NCBI GenBank assembly: GCA_037447655.1
Contig: JBBHKE010000258.1
Location: forward strand, 58,613 to 78,928
Origin: Zygnema cylindricum
Taxonomy: Eukaryota; Streptophyta; Zygnematophyceae; Zygnematales; Zygnemataceae
Length of the DNA: 20,316 nucleotides
Direction: 5' to 3'
The notes beneath the pieces were generated by a model that was not told the origin of the DNA, did no database searches, and saw only the letters and a list, made by a program, of their open reading frames with translations. Below, piece after piece: positions 9,401-16,276 of the stretch. Position 1 is the first letter of the stretch; each line of letters opens with the position of its first letter. Made by a program: the position numbers and the translations under genes.

Positions 9401-12400
9401 AGATAAAAAAAAGGGACCATTAAACAAATTGCTTATTACTTTATCCTCAGTCCAGTACAACAAAAAACCTTCTCGTAAGAGTTGCCACTTTACCAGTATT
9501 CAAGTCGCTTTCTCAAAAGGAACTCGTACATTAAAAATTATAGAATCAGAATTGTGTATGTTGCCCATACCAAGATTGCCAACTTCATTTGTCAACTCAC
9601 AGTTAAAGAAATAAACCCACAACGCAATGGTCCACATTCTAGACATAATGCCTTTGTTTTGCCTACCCTTATGGTGTAATGGGAACCAGAGTTTTAGAAA
9701 CTGTAGGCAACTCAAAAACTTGAAGGCAATTAACATACCTTGACCTCGCATTCATAAGATGACTGCCCGTTGACCGAAACAAAAGACCGTGCTCCAAACA
9801 ATCCATCATATCTTGGAGAGAGTGCACTTCCATTTCCGTGACACCTACTAAAGACACGCCACTTGGCAACTCTCGAATGGCTATTGGTTGCTTTTCACTT
9901 GGTTGAAGCAAAGTGCCTTTCTTTTGACCACTATAAATGAATGAAGGTGATGCTGCTCCCAAAGAATTTGACTCCATCGAAACATCAAGAAGATCTTTAA
10001 TATCCTCTTTATGCACCTGTTCTCAAAACAGAGGGGGGAAAAAAAGTAAAAAAATGCCTCCTCGTCGCACCTTAAGGAAAGATTTTGACAGCCAGTTAAC
10101 TATAATACACCAAATGGCATCGATGGACCAACATTTAGTAATTACTATGATGCCAAAAAATGAATGAGAGTTGAACCAAAGCAGGAGTGAGAGGAAAACC
10201 ATGAGGGACAGATTTCCTACAACAACCCTTCACAAGTGTCCACTTGAGATAACTTGCAAAGCCCTCAAAAGTGAAACAGAATTTAAAAAACCTCCAGAGG
10301 AAGTACACAGAAGAAACTGCTCTAAACTTTTAGTAAGCAGCACAGATAGATGCAGCTTACGAAAAAAATGATTTTCGGAAAAATTTCAAAGTTGATGATT
10401 TATGCTTCCTTAACCTGAAGAACTATGTGTCATAATTCACGGAATATAAAGCCAAGAGAAGAGGAGGTGTGGGGCAGGATAGGGAGAAAAAGTTGGAGAG
10501 GGACAAGAAAAACGGCATGAGGACAAGAAGTGGAGACAGAGATGAGGAAAGAGAACGTAAGGCAAGGAGGGGGGGGACAAATAGTGAGGATAGTGAACAT
10601 ACTGTCAAGGGTGAAAGAGAAACTGAGAAAACCTCGGAACAAGGATGACGAAGAGAGTGAGGGAGGATGAAGGACAGAAACTCAAAGAGAGAAATTCAAA
10701 GAGAGAAAGAGGGAGAGAGAAAAACGTCCAGCTTACCTCAATAAGGGAAACACGAATGGTGGTCCGTGATTTATCGTTGAGTCTCTCCATTCGCTGAAAG
10801 AGCCTCCGCATAACTTTTGGCGTCACTCCTTCGTCGAGAGTACCATTGGAATAGCCCGTCCCCATAGTAAAGGTCTTTCCTGATCCTGTCTGAAAAAAAG
10901 CAATGGATAACAGAAAGTCCAGATATTATGATATATTCAAGATGCAAAAAGAAGAGATAGTTTGAGTTTCAACTTTGATGATATGTAACGAGAGAGAGAC
11001 GGTTAGGAAACGGAAGAAGGAGAAGAAAAAGGAGAGAAAGGGATGACAGGGGATGAAGAGCACAAAGAAAAAAGTGAAAGAGAGAGGGAACAGGCATCAA
11101 ACGAGAAGTCAGAGAGAGACAGAGAGAGAGAGGGAGAAAGAGAGGGAGAAAGAGAGGGAGAGGGCGCAGGAGAGGAGGGAGAAGAAGAGGGAAAGGGAGA
11201 GGGAGAGAGAAAGGGAGGGAAAGAGAGGGAGAGAGAGGGAGAGGGAGTGGAAAGGAGTGGGAGGGAGTGGGAGGAAGAGTGAGCGAGAGAGGGCAAGCGA
11301 GAGACAGAGGGAAGGGAGGAGAAAGAGAGGAGAGGGAAGGGGGGGAAAAGAGAGAGGGAGAGGGAAATGGGAGAGGGAGAAGGGAAGGGAGGAGAAAGAG
11401 AGGAGAGGGAAGGGGGGGGGAAAGAGAGAGGGAGAGGGAAATGGGAGAGGGAGAAGGGGGGAGAGGGAGAGGGAGAGGGAAATGGGAGAGGGAGAAGGGG
11501 GGAGAGGGAGAAGGGGGGAGAGGGAGAGGGAGAGGGAGAGGGAAGAGGGAAGAGGGAAGAGGGAAGAGGGAAGAGGGAAGAGGGAAGAGGGAAGAGGGAA
11601 GAGGGAAGAGGGAAGAGGGAAGAGGGAAGAGGGAAGAGGGAAGAGGGAAGAGGGAAGAGGGAAGAGGGAAGAGGGAAGAGGGAAGAGGGAAGCAGCGCCA
11701 GCTGGCGCCTTTAATAGCTGTCCTACCCTCTGAGGAAGCCATGGATGAGTACATAAAGATACACCAAGGAGGGCCTTTGGGCCTCTTTCTCGGTGAGGAA
11801 AAAGGAAGTTTCTTGAGGGTTTTCAGGGTGGTTTTTTTTTGGGAGAGAGAGGGAGAGGGAGAGGGAGAGGGAAGAGGGAGAGGGAGAGGGAGAGGGAAGA
11901 GGGAGAGGGAAGAGGGAGAGGGAAGAGGGAGAGGGAAGAGGGAGAGGAAGAGGCAGAAATGGAGAGGGAGAGGGAGAGGGGAAAGGGGAAAGGGAGAGGG
12001 AGATGAGGGGGAAGGGATCAAAATAGATCTTCATGCAAAGAGCGTGATCTTTGAATACTGGCACTGATATAGGAAAGTTAAAAAAAAAAACTAAAAGCAA
12101 TCAAATTAATTTAAAACCTTACCAAGAAAACTGTTCCATTGAATAACCAAATGCCTCGATAATATTCAAGAACAAAACTTGAAAAACCCTATCCGTGAAC
12201 AACAATGAACAGAAATAAACCCTATCCATGAAACCCTAAAAACCAGCCAATTAACCTTTCGCGCCAACAAATCCTTCTGAGCCAATATCCAATCAGACCT
12301 CCATCACCTCTATCAACTGTAAGAGACTGTACGAACCTGTCCGTACGCAAGTACGGTCGCATTATATCCGTGAAACAATCCATCCACTAGCGGTACAACG

Positions 12401-12781
12401 CATTCGTCAAACAATCGGTGCATAGGAGGGCCTCCTCCTCCATACACGTGGTCAAATGTGAAAGCCGTACCAAGGGGTGCCACTTGTACCTGCAAAATTA
12501 TGTACGGACGAACGCCAGAAATCAGCACACGGAGCCACGTCAGCAGGTCCAGTAGAACATATCAGCAGCTAAGGTAGAGCCACGTGGCAGCACCTCACCT
12601 GAGGCTCTCCGAAGACAGCTGCCACGCACTCACGACAACCGCTTGCGATTTCATGGTTGATAAGCGGCCGGATGTTAACGGCGACTTTGACGGATGATTG
12701 GCCGACAATCGGTATTGCGTCATCCTGAGAGGAAGGAGAAAGAGAGTCCGATTGTGGTGACGCCATCATGTGACGTAGCAT
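2038..12781 (-). CDS. Kinesin-4-like motor protein with tandem IQ motifs (12 exons, 1550 aa)
   Basis: This is the join of twelve exons, all with GT-AG introns and consistent phases. Residues about 31-390 form a kinesin motor, which hydrolyses ATP to move on microtubules. The P-loop GQTGSGKT is at 111-118, switch I NARSSRSH at 252-259, switch II DLAGSE at 293-298 and [14 protein letters not shown] at 341-354. Segments such as [15 protein letters not shown] and [13 protein letters not shown] are most like plant KIN-4 (FRA1-type) kinesins, known for cell-wall-related cortical transport. A neck (about 398-440) leads to a coiled-coil stalk (441-996), two IQ motifs (1068-1082 and 1091-1107) and a Ser/Pro-rich tail with an acidic block (1243-1268). 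The start is the first ATG of the open frame; Met5 or Met6 (ATGATGGCG) fit plant initiation context as well. The motor is complete and there is no frameshift. The class call is from motifs remembered, not searched; another kinesin-4 subclass is possible. Confidence 0.88.
3403..4117 (-). other. Intron 11 (715 bp)
   Basis: AT-rich phase-0 intron that divides the second IQ motif ([15 protein letters not shown]). It has an A-run at 3889-3901 on the + strand. Nothing else was recognised. Confidence 0.85.
4118..4417 (-). CDS. Kinesin exon 11: linker and first IQ motif
   Basis: Residues 997-1096, exactly 100 codons, phase 0/0. It begins [20 protein letters not shown], passes a Ser/Asp-rich linker, then has [15 protein letters not shown] (1068-1082), an IQ motif. 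It ends in SGAAMVIQ, the first half of a second IQ motif, which is split by intron 11 directly after IQ. IQ motifs bind calmodulin or related light chains. Confidence 0.87.
4418..4983 (-). other. Intron 10 (566 bp)
   Basis: AT-rich phase-0 intron with a strong acceptor (TTTTTTCACTCAG|GCTGAA) and donor ATG|GTGAGT. No repeat or coding structure was noticed in it. Confidence 0.85.
4984..6651 (-). CDS. Kinesin exon 10: long coiled-coil stalk
   Basis: Residues 441-996, 1668 nt in a single exon, phase 0/0. The sequence is rich in Ala, Glu, Gln, Arg and Leu with clear heptads and almost no Pro, the mark of a dimeric coiled coil. A motif like LAxxQExxRxEA recurs about 17 times, mostly 28 residues apart. 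The exon starts [11 protein letters not shown] after a weak acceptor and ends NQLM|GTGAGT. Expected role: dimerisation and spacing of the motors from the tail. Confidence 0.88.
6652..6963 (-). other. Intron 9 (312 bp), built of a duplicated ~144-bp unit
   Basis: Intron between LEDVS and [10 protein letters not shown], phase 0. It is made mostly of two related segments (6685-6828 and 6829-6960). The acceptor GGACAG|GCTCTC is pyrimidine-poor, so this junction is the least certain in the model, although the frame and coiled-coil register both support it. Confidence 0.7.
6685..6960. repeat. Imperfect direct duplication, period ~144 bp
   Basis: CCAAGATCAGCCAATTGCAT at 6685 matches CCAAGATCAGCCCATTGCAT at 6829. 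Similarity continues through TTTGAAAAAA, GAAGAAG, TTTACCCAGACAC and GACGARAAGTA up to the exon 9 border, so the second copy ends at the splice donor. Confidence 0.75.
6964..7092 (-). CDS. Kinesin exon 9: neck coiled coil
   Basis: Residues 398-440, 129 nt, phase 0/0. [20 protein letters not shown] and [13 protein letters not shown] form a short neck helix like the one after the motor in kinesin-4 proteins. It ends SLEDVS. Acceptor GGATAG|GTGAAC, donor GTCTCG|GTAAGC. Confidence 0.85.
7093..7486 (-). other. Intron 8 (394 bp)
   Basis: The half next to exon 9 is a threefold tandem repeat (7095-7291). The donor side is U-rich in the transcript. The acceptor CCGGATAG|GTGAAC lies two bases outside the first repeat copy and has little pyrimidine before it. 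Confidence 0.8.
7095..7291. repeat. Three imperfect tandem copies of a ~65-bp unit
   Basis: Copies begin at 7095 (ATCCGGCCCATAAAA), 7163 (ATCTGGGTCGTAAAA) and 7227 (ATCCAGGCCATGAAA), each followed by CCTTCATnnn, a TCATnnnAACT core and an ACTCC-like end. Lengths are about 68, 64 and 65 bp. The divergence between copies shows they are not recent. Confidence 0.75.
7487..7578 (-). CDS. Kinesin exon 8: end of motor and start of neck
   Basis: Completes codon 367 (Ala) and runs to residue 397: [30 protein letters not shown]. This is the last motor helix and the start of the neck. Acceptor TTTGCAG|CGTGTG, donor CCCATG|GTATGG followed by a U-rich stretch, phase 0. Confidence 0.92.
7579..7973 (-). other. 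Intron 7 (395 bp) with U-rich start and fold-back element
   Basis: On the + strand, 7942-7968 is nearly all A, so the transcript is U-rich right after the donor. An imperfect fold-back lies at 7695-7827. A CT-rich stretch (7620-7690) lies between the fold-back and the acceptor side. The intron is phase 1 and joins VMI to ACVSPAD. Confidence 0.85.
7695..7827. mobile_element. Fold-back (MITE-like) inverted repeat in intron 7
   Basis: The left arm GTAGTCGCAGTAATTGTGC (7730 on) pairs with a right arm ending at 7797; 24 of 28 positions match. The symmetry runs outward through TTACTGG on both sides to AATTAC/ATAATT ends, around a loop of about 11 nt. The whole is about 133 bp with no coding capacity. 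This is the form of a non-autonomous fold-back transposon, but no clear target-site duplication could be fixed, so the family is not assigned. Confidence 0.55.
7974..8010 (-). CDS. Kinesin exon 7: 37-nt small exon
   Basis: Residues 355-366 ([12 protein letters not shown]) plus the first base of codon 367. It is too short to appear as an open frame, but the motif is invariant in kinesins and both junctions restore frame. Acceptor GGTGCAG|GATTCA, donor ATTG|GTGAGT. The donor is followed at once by a long U-rich stretch in the transcript. Confidence 0.92.
8217..8341 (-). CDS. Kinesin exon 6: microtubule-binding helices
   Basis: Residues 313-354: (G)[18 protein letters not shown], the loop DEKKRREGG, then [14 protein letters not shown]. 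These form the main tubulin-contact region in kinesins. Acceptor TGACAG|GAATTC, donor CTTCAA|GTAATA (weak, non-G at the last exon base), phase 0. Confidence 0.92.
8342..9221 (-). other. Intron 5 (880 bp)
   Basis: AT-rich intron between KE and [13 protein letters not shown], phase 1. It contains T-runs on the + strand near 8770-8786 and 8921-8935. No coding, RNA or mobile sequence was recognised. Confidence 0.85.
9222..9391 (-). CDS. Kinesin exon 5: switch I end and switch II
   Basis: Completes Ser256 and runs to residue 312. It encodes [15 protein letters not shown], an acidic/Asn-rich loop, then [19 protein letters not shown] with the switch II DLAGSE, and GLRMKE. Acceptor GGGCAG|TCGAAG, donor GAAG|GTATGT, phase 1. 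Confidence 0.92.
9392..9738 (-). other. Intron 4 (347 bp)
   Basis: Ordinary AT-rich phase-2 intron that splits switch I between the two Ser codons of NARSSRSH. No repeat, RNA gene or mobile element was seen in it. Confidence 0.85.
9739..10016 (-). CDS. Kinesin exon 4: central motor to switch I
   Basis: Residues 164-255 plus two bases of codon 256. It encodes [11 protein letters not shown], a longer insert rich in Ser/Gly ([18 protein letters not shown]), then [11 protein letters not shown] and [20 protein letters not shown]. Acceptor GAACAG|GTGCAT, donor TCAAG|GTATGT, phase 2. The junction with exon 5 rebuilds [13 protein letters not shown]. Confidence 0.91.
10017..10736 (-). other. Intron 3 (720 bp), purine-rich on the + strand over 10441-10730
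   Basis: The 5' part (10441-10736) is GA-rich on the + strand, so pyrimidine-rich in the transcript, and includes repeated CAAAGAGAGAAA units near 10683-10709. The rest (10017-10440) is AT-rich and without recognisable features. The intron joins VSLIE to [11 protein letters not shown]. Confidence 0.85.
10737..10889 (-). CDS. Kinesin exon 3: P-loop exon
   Basis: Residues 113-163, 153 nt, phase 0/0. It opens with [10 protein letters not shown], the nucleotide-binding P-loop, and ends in the strand VSLIE. Acceptor TTTTTTTCAG|ACAGGA, donor ATTGAG|GTAAGC. Because the exon is symmetric, skipping it would keep the frame but remove the P-loop. Confidence 0.92.
10990..11691. repeat. Polypurine low-complexity array with AAGAGGG heptamers
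   Basis: This is some 700 bp of almost pure A/G on the + strand. It starts with irregular GAGAGGGA runs. From about 11540 to 11691 it becomes a near-perfect tandem array of the 7-mer AAGAGGG, roughly 21 copies. Dense GGG runs and mirror symmetry make triplex (H-DNA) or G-quadruplex structure possible. It lies inside kinesin intron 2. Confidence 0.93.
11837..12014. repeat. Second polypurine array (GGGAGA hexamers)
   Basis: GGGAGA and GGGAAGAGGGAGA units, nearly pure purine on the + strand. The array is separated from the larger heptamer array by about 145 bp of unique sequence. Interruptions such as GGCAGAAATGG near 11953 make it older or less uniform than the heptamer array. Confidence 0.9.
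12337..12489 (-). CDS. Kinesin exon 2: motor up to the P-loop
   Basis: Residues 62-112, 153 nt, phase 0 at both ends. It encodes [11 protein letters not shown] and the helix before the P-loop ([11 protein letters not shown]), which stops exactly before TGSGKT. Acceptor TTTTGCAG|GTACAA, donor GGACAG|GTTCGT. The donor is weaker than consensus at +3 and +4. Intron 1 is only 109 bp. Confidence 0.92.
12599..12781 (-). CDS. Kinesin exon 1: start and first motor strand
   Basis: Residues 1-61. A short Ser/Asp-rich leader is followed by [15 protein letters not shown], the first beta strand of the kinesin motor. The exon ends GAGCCTCAG|GTGAGG, phase 0. Three in-frame Met codons (1, 5, 6) precede the conserved motor, so the exact start is open among them. 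Confidence 0.87.
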
Positions 12782-13035
12782 CCAGACAGTAAGCTGAGAA
12801 AATAGTGACGAAGATGACTTGTGCTGCCGCCCGAGAAGACGATCATTTCCTCGACGCGAATTCCATGGCTGCCGCTTCCCTCAATAGGGACTGCTTTCCT
12901 TTCGGTTAAGTGGCAAGTATTCGGCCGTTAAGAAATGAAAGATTCGTCAGGAATTGCCTTAACCGTGAAATCTTTCGCCCGCGTCTTCTCGAGCTCGGGA
13001 GGTTGCAGAATCGCCAGCTGGATCGGTCGCTCGAA
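12782..13035 (-). promoter_or_regulatory. Presumed 5' UTR and proximal promoter of the kinesin gene
   Basis: Directly upstream of the start codon and more GC-rich than the DNA beyond it. No TATA box was seen at a useful distance. An E2F-like site, TTTCGCCC (fits WTTSSCSS), lies at 12973-12980, about 190 bp upstream of the ATG; that would suit a cell-cycle-linked kinesin. The transcription start cannot be placed from sequence alone. Confidence 0.3.
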
Positions 13036-13063
13036 GTACAGTACAGTACTGTACTGTACTGTA
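13036..13063. repeat. TACAG/TACTG pentamer tract 1
   Basis: Reads TA-CAG-TA-CAG-TA-CTG-TA-CTG-TA-CTG-TA. The first 24 bp (13036-13059) form a perfect palindrome. CAG and CTG units occur in the same tract, which simple slippage of one pentamer would not give. Confidence 0.9.
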
Positions 13064-13596
13064 GTGGAGTCTATTTGACGGTCGTCAGGTACGGTAAGCG
13101 GAGCCCGTTTCGTGAGAGATGTTTAAATGGAAAAATCGCTTAATCAGGCTCCATGTGAAGGGTTGGTTCCTCAAATCTAAGAAGAGCCGCTTCAAGGGTG
13201 TACTAGATCTAGGTGCCTTCACCGTACTATACTGCCACGTAATCTAGTTCTATTTGCAGCCAGATTCCGGATTTCCACGTTAAAATTTCGTGATTATCAC
13301 AATTTCGCTACCCAACAAACGGGCAGCGGAAACAAAAGCTCGTCTAGTAATTTAAACGGCGGTTGCATGGGATCCCCTCGTGCGAAATTATATGATAGCA
13401 ACAAAACCATTTGGCCATTTTGGATTAACGGACACGTATGTACTAGATGCGTTACGAAAGAGATTTAAAGAGAATCTCCTCACATGCTTTTCACTTAAAG
13501 ACTTGATAAAATTGAAATAAATGCGCGGTTGAGACTTTAGATAACCAGGCAGGAAAAGTGCGTTAAGACGGCCGTCTAACAGGAAGAATAGAATTG
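13064..13596. other. Non-coding stretch upstream of element A
   Basis: No gene recognised. It includes a perfect 12-bp palindrome AGACGGCCGTCT at 13566-13577. Confidence 0.6.
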
Positions 13597-13739
13597 TACT
13601 GTACACCGCGCATCGTAATTAGAGTAATGAAAAAATTAGAGTAAAAAAAGAGAAAAAAATAATTAGAGTAATTTACTCTAATTTATGTGATAGAACTGCT
13701 TCAGAAAGGAATTTACTCTAATTTATGCGGTGTACTCTA
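13597..13739. mobile_element. Short TA-flanked inverted-repeat element A (143 bp)
   Basis: The left end TA-CTGTACACCGCGCATCG, with AATTAGAGTAA after it, is mirrored by a right end AATTTATGCGGTGTACTC-TA. Both ends are flanked by TA, as in Tc1/mariner-type elements. The interior has an almost palindromic AATTAGAGTAATTTACTCTA core at 13661-13680. No coding capacity, so it would be a MITE. Confidence 0.65.
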
Positions 13740-13936
13740 ATTTGGCAAGTTAATATCCTCTACTGTAAATAAGGTATTCATACAGAATCTGACAAACCGT
13801 ACAGTTTATCGTCACTATGACGTTTGCACTACGCGGATTGTTAAAACGCAGTTACATGATAATGGCTTGTATTAAATCATTATTTGTACTTTTTTTATTT
13901 ATAAAAGTACAATTTTGCACGGACGGACGTCATCCG
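13740..13936. other. Spacer between elements A and B
   Basis: AT-rich DNA without recognisable features. If A and B were once one composite element (A left end to B right end; 2 mismatches in about 32 bp), this spacer would be internal to it. Confidence 0.5.
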
Positions 13937-14112
13937 TACTCCACACTATTTAAAACGAACATATATTAGAATTAAAAACGCTAATTAAACCTTACCTAAA
14001 TTAGAATAATGAAAAAATTAGAATCATTTACTCTATTTGATGTCATAGTGTCGAAATTTCGAGCGACCGAATTAGAGTAATTTACTCTAATTACGATTCG
14101 CGGTGTACTGTA
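13937..14112. mobile_element. MITE-like element B
   Basis: The right end (14066-14112) matches element F at 42 of 47 positions and ends GCGGTGTACTG-TA. The match to F continues leftwards through ATTAGAATAATG, ACGCTAATT and CCACACTATTT, about 170 bp in all. The left terminus is degenerate (TA-CTCCACAC). Confidence 0.6.
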
Positions 14113-14820
14113 GTGCATTAATGAGCCGGTGGAACCGCCAACAAGCAGGACGGCCGTTTTGGCCACGTGGAGAAGATCGGGGGCATTGCAGGCAGCCTCT
14201 TTGGCGGGAGAGCAGGCTTATCTCGCGAGATTGCGATTCCAAATTTTGCGGAAAAAGGGAGGAAGTCAATTGTTGGGAGTATGTAATCGACCCGTGAAGC
14301 TTAGCATCAAATCTCAGCCGCTTATTATTACTTTAGTACTAAATTTAACGGCTTAAGTCGACGCATCCGAGCGTAAGCTCTCCGATTTACTCGACGTGCG
14401 CCGGCTAAATCTAAATCTGCAACCCGCAATCGCGCAAGCGCGGGAACGCTGGAAAACTGCTGGCCACTATCGACAACATAGACTGGCCATTATTGAGTGC
14501 ATCAATGGTGCGACTGACCTGATTTTTGTCACTTGTGAGCCAGCCAATAGTTCGTCTTTTAGGTGTACGGAAAGTGTGCAGGGGTTGTCTTATCGATATT
14601 ACTAAAGCTGTCGGATGATGCAAAAGAAAAGTTCGCTGTGCGAAAGAATTTCGAAATGTAGCTTTGAGTTGGGATCCATAAGAGATCCATTCCCGTGGAT
14701 TTTCCCGGTAATGTCCACTGGCGCAAATGTCCTTCGCGTCGTTAGCGCGGATTTCCATCACGAACATATTGCATTGTCTTTATCCTAAACATCCACTCTA
14801 TGTTTCTGATGGAAGTACGG
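14113..14820. other. Non-coding stretch between element B and pentamer tract 2
   Basis: No recognisable gene. The first part (14115-14230) is GC-richer than its surroundings and holds GGCCACGTGG. A minus-strand open frame of 118 codons (14411-14767) shows no known motif and is not called. Confidence 0.5.
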
Positions 14821-14862
14821 TACAGTAGATTAAAGTACTGTACTGTACTGTACTGTACTATA
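14821..14862. repeat. TACAG/TACTG pentamer tract 2
   Basis: TA-CAG-TA, then GATTAAAG, then four TA-CTG units and TA-CTA-TA. Same unit as tract 1, again with CAG and CTG versions. Confidence 0.85.
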
Positions 14863-15138
14863 GTGATGAACTCGGGAGCGGTTCAAGAAACTTTTTTCTT
14901 CCAATTTATAAAGGAGATATTCAAATCCACCCACCTACTATCAAAATCTACACGTGTATGTACGTTCTTCGAGCTAGAAGACAAAACATAAATGACAAAT
15001 TTATATAGTGGGCAGAAACTTACAGGTGAGTACAATTTCGCCAGTGGTCCGATTTGCACTGAAATTTTCAAAAGCATAGTACTCTAGTCTGCGCCACGGA
15101 TTAATCCCTTAAAAATAAAAAATAATAAAAACAGCCAC

Positions 15139-15168
15139 CGTACAGTATTGTAATGTACAGTACAGTCT
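15139..15168. repeat. TACAG/TACTG pentamer tract 3
   Basis: TA-CAG-TA-TTG-TA-ATG-TA-CAG-TA-CAG. The 5-bp spacing of TA is kept while some 3-nt inserts differ. Confidence 0.8.
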
Positions 15169-15306
15169 ACCCCAAATAACATTGACCGTCGGTGAATTTA
15201 AAGGGGTTTTATCGCATGGCATAAAGGGTTATGGGGTAAGTGGTATTTCTCACCTTCAAGTTTGCCGCGCAGATGACGACAGAACTTGGAATCAAATTGT
15301 ACTCAC

Positions 15307-15509
15307 TACACCTTGAATCGTTATTAGCGTATAGAAATTATTAGTGTAAAGAAAGAAATAGCGTCATTCATTCTAATTTAGTTCCAGGAGACGTGGCAGA
15401 TTATGGTCCACTTCCTTAAATAGTATACTTTATTCTATTTAAGGTATCAATGTCAAAATTTTGGGGTGCCGATATAGCGTACATAAGGCTAATAACGATT
15501 CACGGTGTA
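15307..15509. mobile_element. MITE-like element C (203 bp with TA flanks)
   Basis: The left end TA-CACCTTGAATCGTTATTAG and right end CTAATAACGATTCACGGTG-TA are inverted complements at about 23 of 25 positions. Both are flanked by TA. The termini match the CACCGnGAATCG end of elements A, B and F. No coding capacity. Confidence 0.65.
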
Positions 15510-15708
15510 GTACGTCTGTCAATTTTCTGACATTAATTGTAGTTTTACAAGTGGGTGTGGTCCGACATAACCGGCGGGTGGGTGTGGAAACCCTTTTAAC
15601 AATTGACCTTTGTTCACTTAAAAGTTTAGGGAAATGATCAGCGCAAATGGTATTTTTGTTGGGCGCAGGCGACACGTCAGCTTGTCAAAAAATGTTTTAA
15701 GTACACAG

Positions 15709-15772
15709 TACACCGCTAATCGTTATTAGCGTGGGAGTTTGATTAGCGTATAATAATAATTACAGTGGTGTA
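15709..15772. mobile_element. Very short or deleted element D
   Basis: The left end CAG-TA-CACCGCTAATCG fits the family. The right end is GTGGTG-TA-CGC-TA. CGCTAATCGTTATTAGCG forms a small hairpin inside the left end. At 64 bp this is probably an internally deleted or solo-end copy. Confidence 0.45.
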
Positions 15773-15855
15773 CGCTATTTAAGAATTTGAAAATTTTGGA
15801 AAAAATCATACATTCTAAAGTAGGCGTTTTTTGGTAAGCCTTTTGTAGGCCGACA

Positions 15856-16029
15856 TAAGTTGTGTTATGGGCTTTCCATGTGATCTTCTTAGATCGCTAC
15901 TTTAATCAGCGACCGTCCGATCGTCCGAATCTGACGATAGTCCTATCGTAAGTTGTGTTATGGGCTTTTCATGTGATCTTCCTAGATCGTTGCTTTCATC
16001 AACGACCGTCAGATCATCCAAATCTGACG
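15856..16029. repeat. Direct duplication, 81 bp unit at 93-bp spacing
   Basis: 15856-15936 and 15949-16029 both start TAAGTTGTGTTATGGGCTTT and end AATCTGACG, with roughly ten differences between them. Each copy contains GATCNNNNNAGATCG and AACGACCGTC / CAGCGACCGTC. Confidence 0.85.
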
Positions 16030-16168
16030 GTTTAAATAGAAAGTCGCTCAAATCTCAAAGAAAATTATTTTTTTGTCCGATTTTTTTTTCAAATTTAGAC
16101 ATGACGTTTAATTCTCTATCGATCCATGTGCAAATCAACCCTGTTACTATTTTATTTCATTTTGCGGC

Positions 16169-16229
16169 CAATACAATATGGGTCTTAAGGCCATATTGTA
16201 TGTTTTGCATACAATAGGCATATTGTATG
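16169..16229. repeat. Cluster of ATACAATA palindromes
   Basis: ATACAATATGG (16171-16181) is perfectly inverted as CCATATTGTAT (16191-16201). A second pair, ATACAATA (16209-16216) and ATATTGTAT (16220-16228), follows directly. The two stem-loops share arm sequence. Confidence 0.8.
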
Positions 16230-16276
16230 GGCGTACGGTCACCTACTTTTGAACTATGCTTTGACTTGATATAAAA

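Larger units (their letters stand above)
10890..12336 (-). other. Intron 2 (1447 bp), dominated by GA/CT repeats
   Basis: This intron separates the two halves of the P-loop (AYGQ|TGSGKT). Most of it is polypurine on the + strand, so the transcript is C/U-rich. About 150 bp of unique sequence interrupts the repeats near 11692-11836. The part next to exon 2 (12060-12336) is ordinary AT-rich intron with two copies of AAACCCTATCCRTGAA at 12183 and 12216 and one AAACCCTAA telomere-like motif. The long Ser/Pro- or Arg/Glu-rich reading frames here are translation artefacts of the repeats. Confidence 0.85.
15773..16276. other. Non-coding stretch holding a 93-bp duplication and palindromes
   Basis: Contains the direct duplication at 15856-16029 and the palindrome cluster at 16169-16229. 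No gene recognised. Confidence 0.6.

Noticed and set aside
10969-12100. Long open frames (up to 350 codons) coding Ser/Pro/Leu-rich or Arg/Glu/Gly-rich peptides on both strands
   Set aside because: They are translations of the GA/CT repeats, lie inside a kinesin intron, and overlap in several frames at once; none has complex sequence beyond a short island.
13597-14112. A single 516-bp element spanning from A's left end to B's right end
   Set aside because: The two ends match well (about 30 of 32), but A has its own inverted right end at 13739, and B matches element F internally, so two neighbouring copies explain it better. A composite is not excluded.
14411-14767. Minus-strand open frame of 118 codons with an ATG
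   Set aside because: The length is not exceptional for this composition and no domain or signal was seen; possible but unsupported.
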